32,373 nt of DNA, from NCBI GenBank assembly GCA_002423895.1, contig DIOL01000001.1, positions 39,607 through 71,979 of the forward strand, written 5' to 3'. Made by a program: the position numbers and the translations under genes. Below the pieces are notes generated by a model that did not search any database, was not told where the DNA came from, and saw only the letters and a program-made list of their open reading frames with translations. Origin of the DNA: Bacteroidales bacterium UBA5515. Lineage in GTDB: Bacteria > Bacteroidota > Bacteroidia > Bacteroidales > P3. Below are positions 13,941 to 22,353 of the stretch, piece by piece. Each line of letters begins with the position of its first letter. Position 1 is the first letter of the stretch.

Positions 13941-15680
13941 TTACTCTTTTAAATAGTCAGAAAGTTGAAAAGCCCAGGCATATTTAGATCTTACATCTGA
14001 AAACTTGATTGATGAGGTATTGATAATTAATTTCCCATCTTTATAAGTCCATGGAATTACAGGATATTTAATTTTATCTAAGAAATAAATTGTCATATCA
14101 TCCTTGGGTGCTTTATCAAGTTTTAATATAAGATTATCTTCTGGAATTGAAAATGCAATTGCATAAAGGTCATTATTTTTTGTTGTGTAGCAAACATAAG
14201 GTTTACTGCATTTGTACTCAGATTTCCATTTTGCTTTTATAGGTTCTTCTTCTTGAGATTTGCTTTTCCATTTTAAACTGATTGAGGCTTCAAGATTTTT
14301 TTCAACATACTCAACATAAATTTTATAATCCTCTCCTTTATTGAGTTCCACTTCACAGGAATTGATATTTTTCTTTGTGTCAATTATCAGTTTACTGTTT
14401 AAATACACTAAAGCATAATCATCCGCTTTACAACTAATTGTATATTTTTCAGAAAACTTTGGCTTAATAATTCCAAACCAGGTAACATTAAAATTATCTT
14501 CTGAAATAATTTTAAAAGGAGAATTTCTTACCCAATCGAAATTAATAACACTGTCAATTAATCCAGGCACTGATACCATTGATTCATCATAAGGTTTTTT
14601 ATAAGGCTTTGATCCATATATTGCATCTCCATTTTGAGATAACCATTTGCCTAAATCTAATAGTCTTTCCTGTTGAAGTAATGGGATTTGTCCATCAGCA
14701 CCTGGTCCAACATTAAGAGTTAAACCTCCTCCACCTGCAACTAACTGAACAAAATGTTGAATAATTTCTTCTGAAGTTTTATAACTTGACAAGTCTTCAT
14801 TCCTGTTCAGTCCAAAGCTTCTGCCAATTCCCCTGCATTCAGCCCAAGGACGATTTGATTCAATAATGCCAGCACTGTATTCAGGAGTTAGAAAACCATG
14901 ATTAAACCCTTTCCCAAATCTGTCATTAACAATTGCTTTTTCTCCAACAACTTTATAATAGTAATCCACCAGTTCATCTGAGTGTAATTCCTTATATGAG
15001 TGATCCCAGTCTCCATCTGAAAATATTAATGTAGGCTTATACTTATCAACCAATTCTTTGAATTGAGGAATAAGATGTTTTTGTGCATATTCTTCTATTG
15101 ATTTGTTTGTGTCAACAGTCCATCTGTAAAGAGGATTTGTCCATTCAGTAAGGGAGTAATAAAATCCCATTTCCATTCCCTTTTTTCTAACTTCATCACT
15201 TAACTCCTGACAGAAATCTCTTTTTGGAGCTGTTTCCATACTGTTCCAGTTCTTTGCATATTTTGAATTCCACATGCAATAACCATCGTGATGTTTTGTT
15301 GTGAAAATAACATATTTGGCTCCACTTCTTTTAAACAGTGTAGCCCAGGCATCAGCATCGAAAAGCTCTGCCTTAAACAAATCTTTATAATCTTCGTATT
15401 TGAAATTCTCGCCAAAAACTCTTTTCTGAAAATCTATTCTTGCACTGTCTCCACTTATTAATCCCTTATAGAACCATTCAGCATACTGTTCTTTTCCACT
15501 CCATGAAGGAACGGAATACAAACCAAAATGAATAAATATTCCAAGTTTTGCATCCTTAAACCATTGTGGATACTCTCTTTGAGTAATTGATTCAGGTCTT
15601 TTGTCCTGTGCATTTATTGAAAAAGGAATATACACAAAGCAAACTAAAACAATAAAAAAATATTTGAAACTTGTTTTCAT
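13941..15680 (-). CDS. Alpha-L-fucosidase (GH29) with PA14 domain, exported
   Basis: Retaining glycosidase that removes terminal L-fucose from glycans, acting outside the cytoplasm. The 579 residues begin with a signal peptide cut after SINAQ (about 25). The GH29 catalytic barrel occupies about 30-355, with KLGIFIHFGLYSVPSW, AKYVIFTTKHHDGYCMW, GMEMGFYYSLTEW and PTLIFSDGDWDHS. Asp222 is the probable nucleophile. The acid/base cannot be placed with certainty. Residues about 375-465 look like a PA14 carbohydrate-binding module (GIIKPKFSEKYTISCKADDYALVYLNSKLIID). A C-terminal beta domain follows. It is the last gene of the operon and starts 29 bases after the GH16-like gene. Linkage preference is unknown. 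Confidence 0.92.
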   Translation of the reverse strand: MKTSFKYFFIVLVCFVYIPFSINAQDKRPESITQREYPQWFKDAKLGIFIHFGLYSVPSWSGKEQYAEWFYKGLISGDSARIDFQKRVFGENFKYEDYKDLFKAELFDADAWATLFKRSGAKYVIFTTKHHDGYCMWNSKYAKNWNSMETAPKRDFCQELSDEVRKKGMEMGFYYSLTEWTNPLYRWTVDTNKSIEEYAQKHLIPQFKELVDKYKPTLIFSDGDWDHSYKELHSDELVDYYYKVVGEKAIVNDRFGKGFNHGFLTPEYSAGIIESNRPWAECRGIGRSFGLNRNEDLSSYKTSEEIIQHFVQLVAGGGGLTLNVGPGADGQIPLLQQERLLDLGKWLSQNGDAIYGSKPYKKPYDESMVSVPGLIDSVINFDWVRNSPFKIISEDNFNVTWFGIIKPKFSEKYTISCKADDYALVYLNSKLIIDTKKNINSCEVELNKGEDYKIYVEYVEKNLEASISLKWKSKSQEEEPIKAKWKSEYKCSKPYVCYTTKNNDLYAIAFSIPEDNLILKLDKAPKDDMTIYFLDKIKYPVIPWTYKDGKLIINTSSIKFSDVRSKYAWAFQLSDYLKE

Positions 15681-15709
15681 AGTTCCTGAGAATTGATTTA
15701 AAGAAAAAT

Positions 15710-17734
15710 TTATTCTACAACAACTTCATAAACTCTTCCTTCAATATCATTCATTGGGAAAGGAAGAAAGTTTTGGTCATATACAACTGGAGGCCAGAAT
15801 TCGGAATAGTGATACTCCTGAGTGATTACCGTAAGCATTTGGTTGTTTGGAATAACAGTAAATTCATCATTCATATAGCCAACAACATACATTTTATCAG
15901 GACTTTCTCCAATTCTCCAGATTATTTCATTTGGCTTCCATTCAATTTCGTAATAGTAATATTCCCTATGAAAAATATTATTTGGAATTGCTTCTCTTGA
16001 AGTAAGAGCTCTATAAGCATCATACCAGCGAACATAAGTAAAATCCTTGTTAATGTATTTATAATTATGTCTTCCTCCTTTAAAAAAGTTTGAAGGGCTT
16101 GGACATGCTAAATCCCAGTTAGTACAAGCTAAAATACACTCATCTTTATTAAAAGCATTATAGCCTTTTGGAGTTTTTTGATAGTTTTCAGGCCAGTATT
16201 TAGAGGTCTTAATTATTTCAATATCTATTTCAGAGTAATTTGATGAAGGAGTTCTTTCAGCTTTTGTTCCATCATCTAAAGCATACTTTACATATCCATC
16301 TTTATTGCAACTTCTTCTTTTGTTCCAATCCTGTTCTGATTGGTAAATTAGCCAGAAAGCATTTGTTATTCCACTCCATAGGCCAGATTTGTTCAATTGT
16401 GCAGGGAATTTTATTTTTCCTCTAAACTTTCCATAAGTAAATCCTACTCTTGTTTTAATTCCAACACTTTCCTTTCTTGGATTAGACATTCTATCTTTAT
16501 TGCCAGGGTTAATTAAAGTAATATATTTCCCATAATCATCAACTTTTACAGTCTTTGCTGGATAATCACTGATGTAAGGGTGGTCAATTATTCTATTATT
16601 TGTATCGGCATATTTTTTCTTATCCTTAAAGTAATTATCACTTGTGTAGCTATCGTCAAGAATATCTTTTACCAATGGTACATTCTTTAGAGCATAGGTT
16701 TTAGGAATATTATGGAAGAATTGCTGGAATAGGGATGAGGTGTAATTTTCTTTGCTGTTACCTACTTTACCATTATTAGGATATATCTTAAAGTCAGCGT
16801 TTGGGTAGGAAAGAATATCAACATAAACTCCTTTATCTGCATTTAAAACTGCTTTAAGTTTTACGGCCTGTTTTGCAATCTTTGTGCTTATTCCATTTAT
16901 GCTTTTGCCATTCCCTTTAATAAAATAGGAGTAAGGATTGGTAAATCCTTTAATTGAATCAGAAAGAGAAATGTTTTTTACTTCATTAGGAATTTTATTA
17001 AGAGCATCTTGATTTACCACAACCAGAAGAAAACTGTAAATACCTGTTCTTGGATTACGTTTAAACCTGTTATTAACTTCCTTATTTTGATTATCTGACT
17101 GTAAAACCCAACACATATCTCTATAAAGCTGTTCATCAACTGATATTTTATTTGTCTTTGCTTTTTCTTCTATTGCTTTTAACCAATTCTTATCGCCTCT
17201 TATCATTTCCATTCCCTTATAGATTTCTTTTTCAATATCCTTATATTCAGGATTTGCACCAAAGTAAATCTTTTCATTTCTTGGATTTCCAACAATTCTA
17301 ATAGCATCTTCTATAATCCCATTTTGAGGAACTTCCTTAAATTCTTTATCCGTTTCTTCCCATGAGCCATAAAAGTTTTCATTGTCAAACTCTTCACCCA
17401 ATTCATATTTATAGGATTCATTCTGATAATAAATTTTATAGAAAAGTTTTTCATCATTATTTACCTTTGCTTTGAAATGCAAAAGTCCATCATTAGATTG
17501 ATTGATTGTAGGGAAAATAATACCTTCAGTAATGGCATTAGTCATATCCATTATCATTGAAAGAGTATCGTTGTTTAATCTGTTTTCCTTATTATCAATA
17601 TTTAGATTAGAAAAATCAATATTAAACTCTTGTATTGTGTTTTCTCTTCTACAACTTGAAAAAAGAATTATAATTGAAAAAGTAAATAATACTAATAAGT
17701 ATTTATTTGGAAGGGTTTTTGTCTTAGAATACAT
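15710..17734 (-). CDS. Surface lipoprotein with GH16-like glycoside hydrolase domain
   Basis: The chosen ATG at 17734 gives MYSKTK, a hydrophobic stretch and a lipobox FSSC (Cys28), and leaves only an 11-base overlap with the upstream gene. An ATG 42 bases further upstream would place 14 extra residues before the signal peptide. The product is about 674 residues. The first ~350 residues are not recognised. The C-terminal part (about 410-674) resembles the GH16 jelly roll: GFTYGKFRGKIKFPA, SGLWSGITNAFWLIY, SEIDIEI (fits the ExDxE catalytic signature), and YYYYEIEWKPNEIIWRIGE. GH16 enzymes cleave beta-1,3/1,4-glucans, galactans or carrageenans. The substrate here is unknown. It sits between an M28 peptidase and a fucosidase gene. 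Confidence 0.7.
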   Translation of the reverse strand: MYSKTKTLPNKYLLVLFTFSIIILFSSCRRENTIQEFNIDFSNLNIDNKENRLNNDTLSMIMDMTNAITEGIIFPTINQSNDGLLHFKAKVNNDEKLFYKIYYQNESYKYELGEEFDNENFYGSWEETDKEFKEVPQNGIIEDAIRIVGNPRNEKIYFGANPEYKDIEKEIYKGMEMIRGDKNWLKAIEEKAKTNKISVDEQLYRDMCWVLQSDNQNKEVNNRFKRNPRTGIYSFLLVVVNQDALNKIPNEVKNISLSDSIKGFTNPYSYFIKGNGKSINGISTKIAKQAVKLKAVLNADKGVYVDILSYPNADFKIYPNNGKVGNSKENYTSSLFQQFFHNIPKTYALKNVPLVKDILDDSYTSDNYFKDKKKYADTNNRIIDHPYISDYPAKTVKVDDYGKYITLINPGNKDRMSNPRKESVGIKTRVGFTYGKFRGKIKFPAQLNKSGLWSGITNAFWLIYQSEQDWNKRRSCNKDGYVKYALDDGTKAERTPSSNYSEIDIEIIKTSKYWPENYQKTPKGYNAFNKDECILACTNWDLACPSPSNFFKGGRHNYKYINKDFTYVRWYDAYRALTSREAIPNNIFHREYYYYEIEWKPNEIIWRIGESPDKMYVVGYMNDEFTVIPNNQMLTVITQEYHYSEFWPPVVYDQNFLPFPMNDIEGRVYEVVVE

Positions 17735-19181
17735 ATCCAATTTTAAAAGAATTAGTAATTTGATAGGTCTTCCCATTTGAAATAGGATCTCTTAACATAT
17801 CTGTTAGACTTCTTTTAAATTGATAGCCATAGAAGATTTTTCTATATCTAAATTCAACTTCCAATTGAAGTCCCAATACATTTTTATTCAAATAATCCTT
17901 TCTTTCAATTCCATTAATGTCCGCTCTACTATCAAAAATATAATTATAAAATCCACCTATTGAAAAAGAGTATTCAAAATCATTTTCATTAATACTTGTT
18001 TTTAATGAAAGAAGAATTGGAACTGAAATGTTATGATACTTTACTCTTGCTTCATATCTATTTGCTCCTAAGTAATAATAATCAGCGCCAGTTTTGATTG
18101 CTAAAAATTTGCTTAATTCAAATTTACCAAAAAATCCAGCTCCATAAGCAAAATCAGTTTTTCCAGTCATTCTCCCTTCTGAGTAGTAATGTTGATTATT
18201 CCCAATCATAAAGTTTAATCCCCAATAGTTTGATGGAATAGGTTTTTTTATATTTGGATTCTTTCCTGAAGGTTTTATCTCATTAACATTAGCAAAGTTT
18301 AGTAATGCCTCATAAAAGAAATCAGAAATATCATTTATCCCTTCATAGTCTATTAATTCTGCATCATCTTCAGGTTTATGATAAGGAGATTTTAGTCCAG
18401 TTGAAACATAAAAAGCAGGAATATTCTTTTTTAGAAACGAATCGTGATCAGAACCAGTAAATATACTTTTATCAAAAGATTTAAAGTTGACCTTATATTT
18501 ATCATTTAAGGAAGAATTTTTGAAATATTGAGAGTAATTATCAATTAATCCAACACCAACAATCTTTAATTCCTTAGAGGTTTTAAGAAATCCAACCATA
18601 TCAAGGCTCATCATTAGTTTAGTATTATTGCTAATTAATATATCATTATGTTTTGCTTGATTGTTTGCAAAATAGTATGAACCATTTAAACCAGTTTCTT
18701 CACTGTCAAATGCAACTAAAACAATACTTCTTTTAAATTTTTCTTTGTTTTCATTTATTTTTCTTCCCAATTCCAAAATTAAAGAAGTGCCTGAGGCATT
18801 ATCGTCTGCTCCATTATATATTACTGTATCACCATTTTTAATTCTATAGCCCAAATGATCATAATGTGCACCAAGAACAATAAACTCGTTTTTAAGTGTT
18901 GAGTCACTTCCTTCAATAACACAATATATATTCTTTTGTGTTGTCCCTTCTCTAATAATTTGGTAGTTGGGCTTTAAACCATTTTCAATAAAACGACCAT
19001 AAATATATTGAGCAGCTTTATCTCCATATATTGTTCCAGCACCTCTTCCCATTAATGAATCTGATGCTAAAACATAAACATCTTTCTTTATTCTTTCTAT
19101 AGAGTTTTGAGAAAATGTATTAGTTATTGGAAAAACAACCAATGTAATAATGAATGCGAATAAGAATCTTTTTAAACTCAT
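17724..19181 (-). CDS. M28 metallopeptidase fused to a C-terminal outer-membrane beta-barrel domain
   Basis: Zinc aminopeptidase-type hydrolase, exported by a signal peptide (cut after TFSQ, about 25). The two-zinc site is intact: GAHYDHLG (His/Asp), NGADDNASG (bridging Asp), AFDSEETGLNG (Glu pair), SLDMVG (Asp) and SPYHKPEDD (His). The peptidase ends near residue 310. A PA domain is not seen. The remaining ~165 residues alternate polar and hydrophobic residues with many aromatics (GKFELSKFLAIKTGADYYYLG; NISVPILLSLKT; FRYRKIFYGYQFKR). They end in aromatic Phe (FKIGYVF), as in small Bacteroidota outer-membrane barrels. The peptidase may therefore be tethered to the outer membrane, facing the periplasm or the outside. 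It overlaps the GH16-like gene by 11 bases and starts 18 bases after yifB. Confidence 0.85.
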   Translation of the reverse strand: MSLKRFLFAFIITLVVFPITNTFSQNSIERIKKDVYVLASDSLMGRGAGTIYGDKAAQYIYGRFIENGLKPNYQIIREGTTQKNIYCVIEGSDSTLKNEFIVLGAHYDHLGYRIKNGDTVIYNGADDNASGTSLILELGRKINENKEKFKRSIVLVAFDSEETGLNGSYYFANNQAKHNDILISNNTKLMMSLDMVGFLKTSKELKIVGVGLIDNYSQYFKNSSLNDKYKVNFKSFDKSIFTGSDHDSFLKKNIPAFYVSTGLKSPYHKPEDDAELIDYEGINDISDFFYEALLNFANVNEIKPSGKNPNIKKPIPSNYWGLNFMIGNNQHYYSEGRMTGKTDFAYGAGFFGKFELSKFLAIKTGADYYYLGANRYEARVKYHNISVPILLSLKTSINENDFEYSFSIGGFYNYIFDSRADINGIERKDYLNKNVLGLQLEVEFRYRKIFYGYQFKRSLTDMLRDPISNGKTYQITNSFKIGYVF

Positions 19182-19199
19182 ATCTTTTTATTTTATAAA

Positions 19200-20738
19200 T
19201 TATCTACCCCAAGTTTCTCTGTCAAGACTTCTGTATCCAATTGCTTCAGCCAAGTGAGGGTTTTCTATGTTTTTACTCCCTTCCAAGTCAGCAATTGTTC
19301 TTGAAACTTTTAAAATTCTATCATAAGCTCTTGCAGAAAGTCCAAGTTTTTCCATTGCTCTTTTCAAAAGATTTACTCCATTTTCATCCAATTTGCAATA
19401 TTCTTTAAGCATCTTTGGAGTCATTTGAGCATTACAATGAATAGCTTCTTTATCTTTAAATCTTTCTTGTTGAATTTTCCTTGCTCTAAGAACTCTTTCT
19501 CTAATCATACTGCTTGGTTCTCCATCTCTCATTGCAGAAAGGTCTTTGAAAGGAACAGGGACAACTTCAATTTGAATATCAATTCTATCTAACAAAGGAC
19601 CAGAAATCTTGTTTAAATATTTTGAAACACTTCCTGCTGCACAAGTACAACTAACATTTGGGTGATTGTAGTAACCACATGGACAAGGATTCATTGCAGC
19701 AACCAGCATAAAACTTGCTGGATAGCGAACAGCTTGTTTGGAACGTGATATTGTAATTTCTCTTTCTTCCATTGGCTGACGCAAAACCTCCAAAACATTC
19801 CTTTTAAATTCTGGCAATTCATCTAAAAACAAAACTCCATTATGAGAAAGAGATATTTCTCCAGGTTGAGGATAGGCTCCGCCACCAACAAGAGCAACAT
19901 CGGAAATTGTATGATGAGGATTGCGGAAAGGTCGAACAGAAATCAAAGGTGTATTCTTTGACATCTTACCTGCAACGGAATGTATCTTTGTTGTTTCAAG
20001 AGATTCTTCAAGAGAAAGAGGAGGGAGTATTGAAGGAAGTCTTTTTGCCAACATTGTTTTACCACTTCCTGGAGGTCCAATTAGAATAACATTATGACTC
20101 CCTGCAGCAGCAATTTCCATTCCTCTTTTAATGTTCTCCTGACCTCTTACATCAGAAAAATCAAATTCATAAAGTTCCAATCCCTTATTAAAAACTTCAT
20201 CGCAATCAACCACAGTAGGAGTTAAAGCTTTGGTGTCATTGAAAAAATTGATTACTTCCAATATGCTATCAACTCCATAAACTTCCAATCCTTTTACAAT
20301 TGCAGCCTCTGGAGCGTTTGCTTTGGGTAGGATAAAGCCCTTAAAACCTTGTTCCTTTGCTTCCAATGCAATGGGTAAAGCTCCTTTTATAGGTTGAAGA
20401 CTACCATCCAAAGAAAGTTCCCCCATAATTAAGTAATCAGATAAAGAATCGGCAATAATTTGTTCTGAAGCAGCCAAAATACCCATTGCAATGGGTAAAT
20501 CATAAGCAGAACCTTCCTTTCGAATGTCGGCAGGAGCCATATTAATTATTATCCTCTTGCCTGGAATTTTATATCCAAAACACTGCAAAGCAGAAGAAAC
20601 TCTTTGATAACTTTCCTTTACAGCATTATCAGGCAATCCTACCAAGAAAAATCCAACACCCTGTTCAACCGAAACTTCAACGCATACAGTTGTTGCAGTT
20701 ATGCCACTAATGGCACTTCCAAAAACTTTTACTAACAT
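19200..20738 (-). CDS. comM: YifB/ComM family Mg-chelatase-like AAA+ ATPase
   Basis: The 512-residue product has the full YifB layout. First is an N-terminal Lon-protease-like domain (about 1-170; GLPDNAVKESYQRVSSAL, MAPADIRKEGSAYDLPIAMG). The AAA+ module follows, with Walker A GPPGSGKTMLAKR, the PFRNPHHTISDVALVGGG segment, Walker B GVLFLDELPEF, the zinc-like NPCPCGYYNHPNVSCTCA stretch and the arginine-finger region LDRIDIQIEV. The C-terminal Mg-chelatase lid domain (LSARAYDRILKVSRTIADLEGS) completes it. ComM is a hexameric helicase that promotes branch migration during natural transformation in Vibrio. That role is known for the family and only inferred here. It starts one base after the DUF4296 gene stops. 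Confidence 0.93.
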   Translation of the reverse strand: MLVKVFGSAISGITATTVCVEVSVEQGVGFFLVGLPDNAVKESYQRVSSALQCFGYKIPGKRIIINMAPADIRKEGSAYDLPIAMGILAASEQIIADSLSDYLIMGELSLDGSLQPIKGALPIALEAKEQGFKGFILPKANAPEAAIVKGLEVYGVDSILEVINFFNDTKALTPTVVDCDEVFNKGLELYEFDFSDVRGQENIKRGMEIAAAGSHNVILIGPPGSGKTMLAKRLPSILPPLSLEESLETTKIHSVAGKMSKNTPLISVRPFRNPHHTISDVALVGGGAYPQPGEISLSHNGVLFLDELPEFKRNVLEVLRQPMEEREITISRSKQAVRYPASFMLVAAMNPCPCGYYNHPNVSCTCAAGSVSKYLNKISGPLLDRIDIQIEVVPVPFKDLSAMRDGEPSSMIRERVLRARKIQQERFKDKEAIHCNAQMTPKMLKEYCKLDENGVNLLKRAMEKLGLSARAYDRILKVSRTIADLEGSKNIENPHLAEAIGYRSLDRETWGR

Positions 20739-20739
20739 A

Positions 20740-21057
20740 TCATTTTAGTTTTTTAGAGACCATCTCCAGTAAAATAGAAAATTCCTTTTGATTGGAGCTG
20801 TAGAAGTCAATGCTTTTATTATATTTATCCTCACTAACATTATGTTTTTTGAGAATCTCTTTATTATAATCTGTAAGTCTAAGATTTCTAACAGTCATGT
20901 TAGAGTCTTTTTTTAAATTAACCAAAGCTTGAGCTTTTTGAATATCAGCAATAATTTCAGATAGATTTTCCTTAGGGATAATATCCTTATTAGTAGTTTC
21001 TTTCTTAGAACAGGAAAGAAATGAAAATAAAACAATAATTAACAAAACATTTTTCAT
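20740..21057 (-). CDS. Small DUF4296-type lipoprotein
   Basis: The ATG at 21057 gives MKNVLLIIVLFSFLSCSKKE, a textbook lipoprotein signal with lipobox FLSC (Cys16). An in-frame ATG 15 bases upstream would add five residues and is less likely. The mature ~90 residues are helical and charged: NLSEIIADIQKAQALVNLKKD and LTDYNKEILKKHNVSEDKYNKSIDFYSSNQKEFSILLEMVSKKL. The pattern of a helix, a YxxILKKHxVSxxxFxxSxxYY-like segment and a terminal helix matches DUF4296, a Bacteroidota family without known function. It is the first gene of the minus-strand operon, with yifB directly behind, and is divergent from ychF. Confidence 0.8.
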   Translation of the reverse strand: MKNVLLIIVLFSFLSCSKKETTNKDIIPKENLSEIIADIQKAQALVNLKKDSNMTVRNLRLTDYNKEILKKHNVSEDKYNKSIDFYSSNQKEFSILLEMVSKKLK

Positions 21058-21135
21058 TTGACAAAAATACAATTATTTTCTACAAAAGCGAGCAATAGCA
21101 ACTAATAATTTGCTCTTCAAGGAAACATAAAATAG

Positions 21136-21163
21136 TTTTGCTTGTCTTATTTTACTAATTTTG
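21136..21163 (+). promoter_or_regulatory. Possible ychF promoter
   Basis: TTTTG (21136-21140) and TAATTTTG (21156-21163) resemble the -33 and -7 boxes of Bacteroidota promoters, 43 bases before the ATG at 21207. The 15-base gap is shorter than the usual 19-23, so only the -7 box is reasonable. Confidence 0.4.
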
Positions 21164-21206
21164 CAAATCTGAATAAGAATTAACTAAAACAAAATAATAG
21201 AAGTAT

Positions 21207-22310
21207 ATGGCTTTAAAATGTGGAATTATTGGATTGCCAAATGTAGGAAAATCAACACTTTTTAACTGTTTGTCAAGTGCAAAAGCACAATCAGCAAACT
21301 TTCCTTTCTGTACCATTGAACCCAATTTGGGAGTGATAACAGTGCCGGATAAAAGACTGAATGAATTGGCAGAATTGGTACATCCTGAAAAGATAATTCC
21401 AACAACAGTGGATATTGTAGATATTGCAGGCTTAGTAAAAGGAGCTTCAAAAGGAGAAGGATTGGGAAACAAGTTTTTAGGAAATATTCGTGAATGTGAT
21501 GCAATTCTTCATGTTCTTCGTTGCTTTGAAAATGATAATATTGTTCATGTTGAAAATGGAGTTGATCCAATTCGAGATAAAGAAATTGTTGATACAGAAC
21601 TTCAAATAAAAGACCTTGAAACAATAGAATCAAGATTTTCAAAGACTGAAAAGCAAGCTAAGACAAATGGGGATAGAGAAGCTAAGGTTTTATTAGAAGT
21701 AATGAAGAAATATCGTGATGTTTTGGTTCAAGGAAAAAATGCAAGAGAAGTTGTTCTTGAATCAAAAGAAGAAATTAATGCGGCAAAGGAGTTATTCCTT
21801 TTAACAACCAAGCCAGTATTATATGTTTGTAATGTTGATGAACAATCTGCAAAAGATGGTAATGCTTACACTCAAAAGGTTCAAGAAATTGCTAAAAAGG
21901 AAGGTGCAGGAATACTTATTGTTGCTTCAAAAATAGAATCAGATATTGCAGAGCTTGAAACTTATGAAGAAAAAGAAATGTTTTTAGAAGAACTTGGATT
22001 GGAAGAAAGTGGGGTTAATCGTTTAATTAAAGAAGCCTATAGACTTTTAAAACTTAAGACATTTCTTACAGCAGGAAGTGATGAGGTAAGAGCATGGACA
22101 TTTCATGAAGGATGGAAAGCACCTCAATGTGCAGGAGTAATTCACACAGATTTTGAAAAAGGATTTATTAGAGCAGAAGTAATAAAATATGACGACTTCA
22201 TTACCCTGAAAAGTGAAGCAGCATGCAAGGAAGCAGGGAAGATGAATGTTGAAGGCAAGGAATATGTAGTTCATGATGGCGACATAATGCACTTCCGTTT
22301 CAATGTATAA
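21207..22310 (+). CDS. ychF: Ribosome-associated ATPase YchF (Obg-like)
   Basis: Universally conserved P-loop NTPase of the OLA1/YchF family, which binds ribosomes and is linked to stress response and redox control. The 367 residues show G1 GLPNVGKSTLFN (about 7-18), DIVDIAGLVKGASKGEGLGN (G3, about 71-90), CNVDE in place of the GTPase NKxD (about 210), and the C-terminal TGS domain (FLTAGSDEVRAWTFHEGWKAPQCAGVIHTDFEKGF). The altered G4 agrees with the ATP preference known for the family. The length is standard. It is transcribed divergently from the DUF4296-yifB operon. Identification is firm. Confidence 0.96.
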   Translation: MALKCGIIGLPNVGKSTLFNCLSSAKAQSANFPFCTIEPNLGVITVPDKRLNELAELVHPEKIIPTTVDIVDIAGLVKGASKGEGLGNKFLGNIRECDAILHVLRCFENDNIVHVENGVDPIRDKEIVDTELQIKDLETIESRFSKTEKQAKTNGDREAKVLLEVMKKYRDVLVQGKNAREVVLESKEEINAAKELFLLTTKPVLYVCNVDEQSAKDGNAYTQKVQEIAKKEGAGILIVASKIESDIAELETYEEKEMFLEELGLEESGVNRLIKEAYRLLKLKTFLTAGSDEVRAWTFHEGWKAPQCAGVIHTDFEKGFIRAEVIKYDDFITLKSEAACKEAGKMNVEGKEYVVHDGDIMHFRFNV

Positions 22311-22353
22311 AATGTAATAATCAAATATATTACTATTGTTGAATTAATTTGTA

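Noticed and set aside
21262..21642. Minus-strand 126-codon frame inside ychF
   Set aside because: It is antisense to a highly conserved gene and rich in Leu, Phe and His, as expected for an opposite frame.
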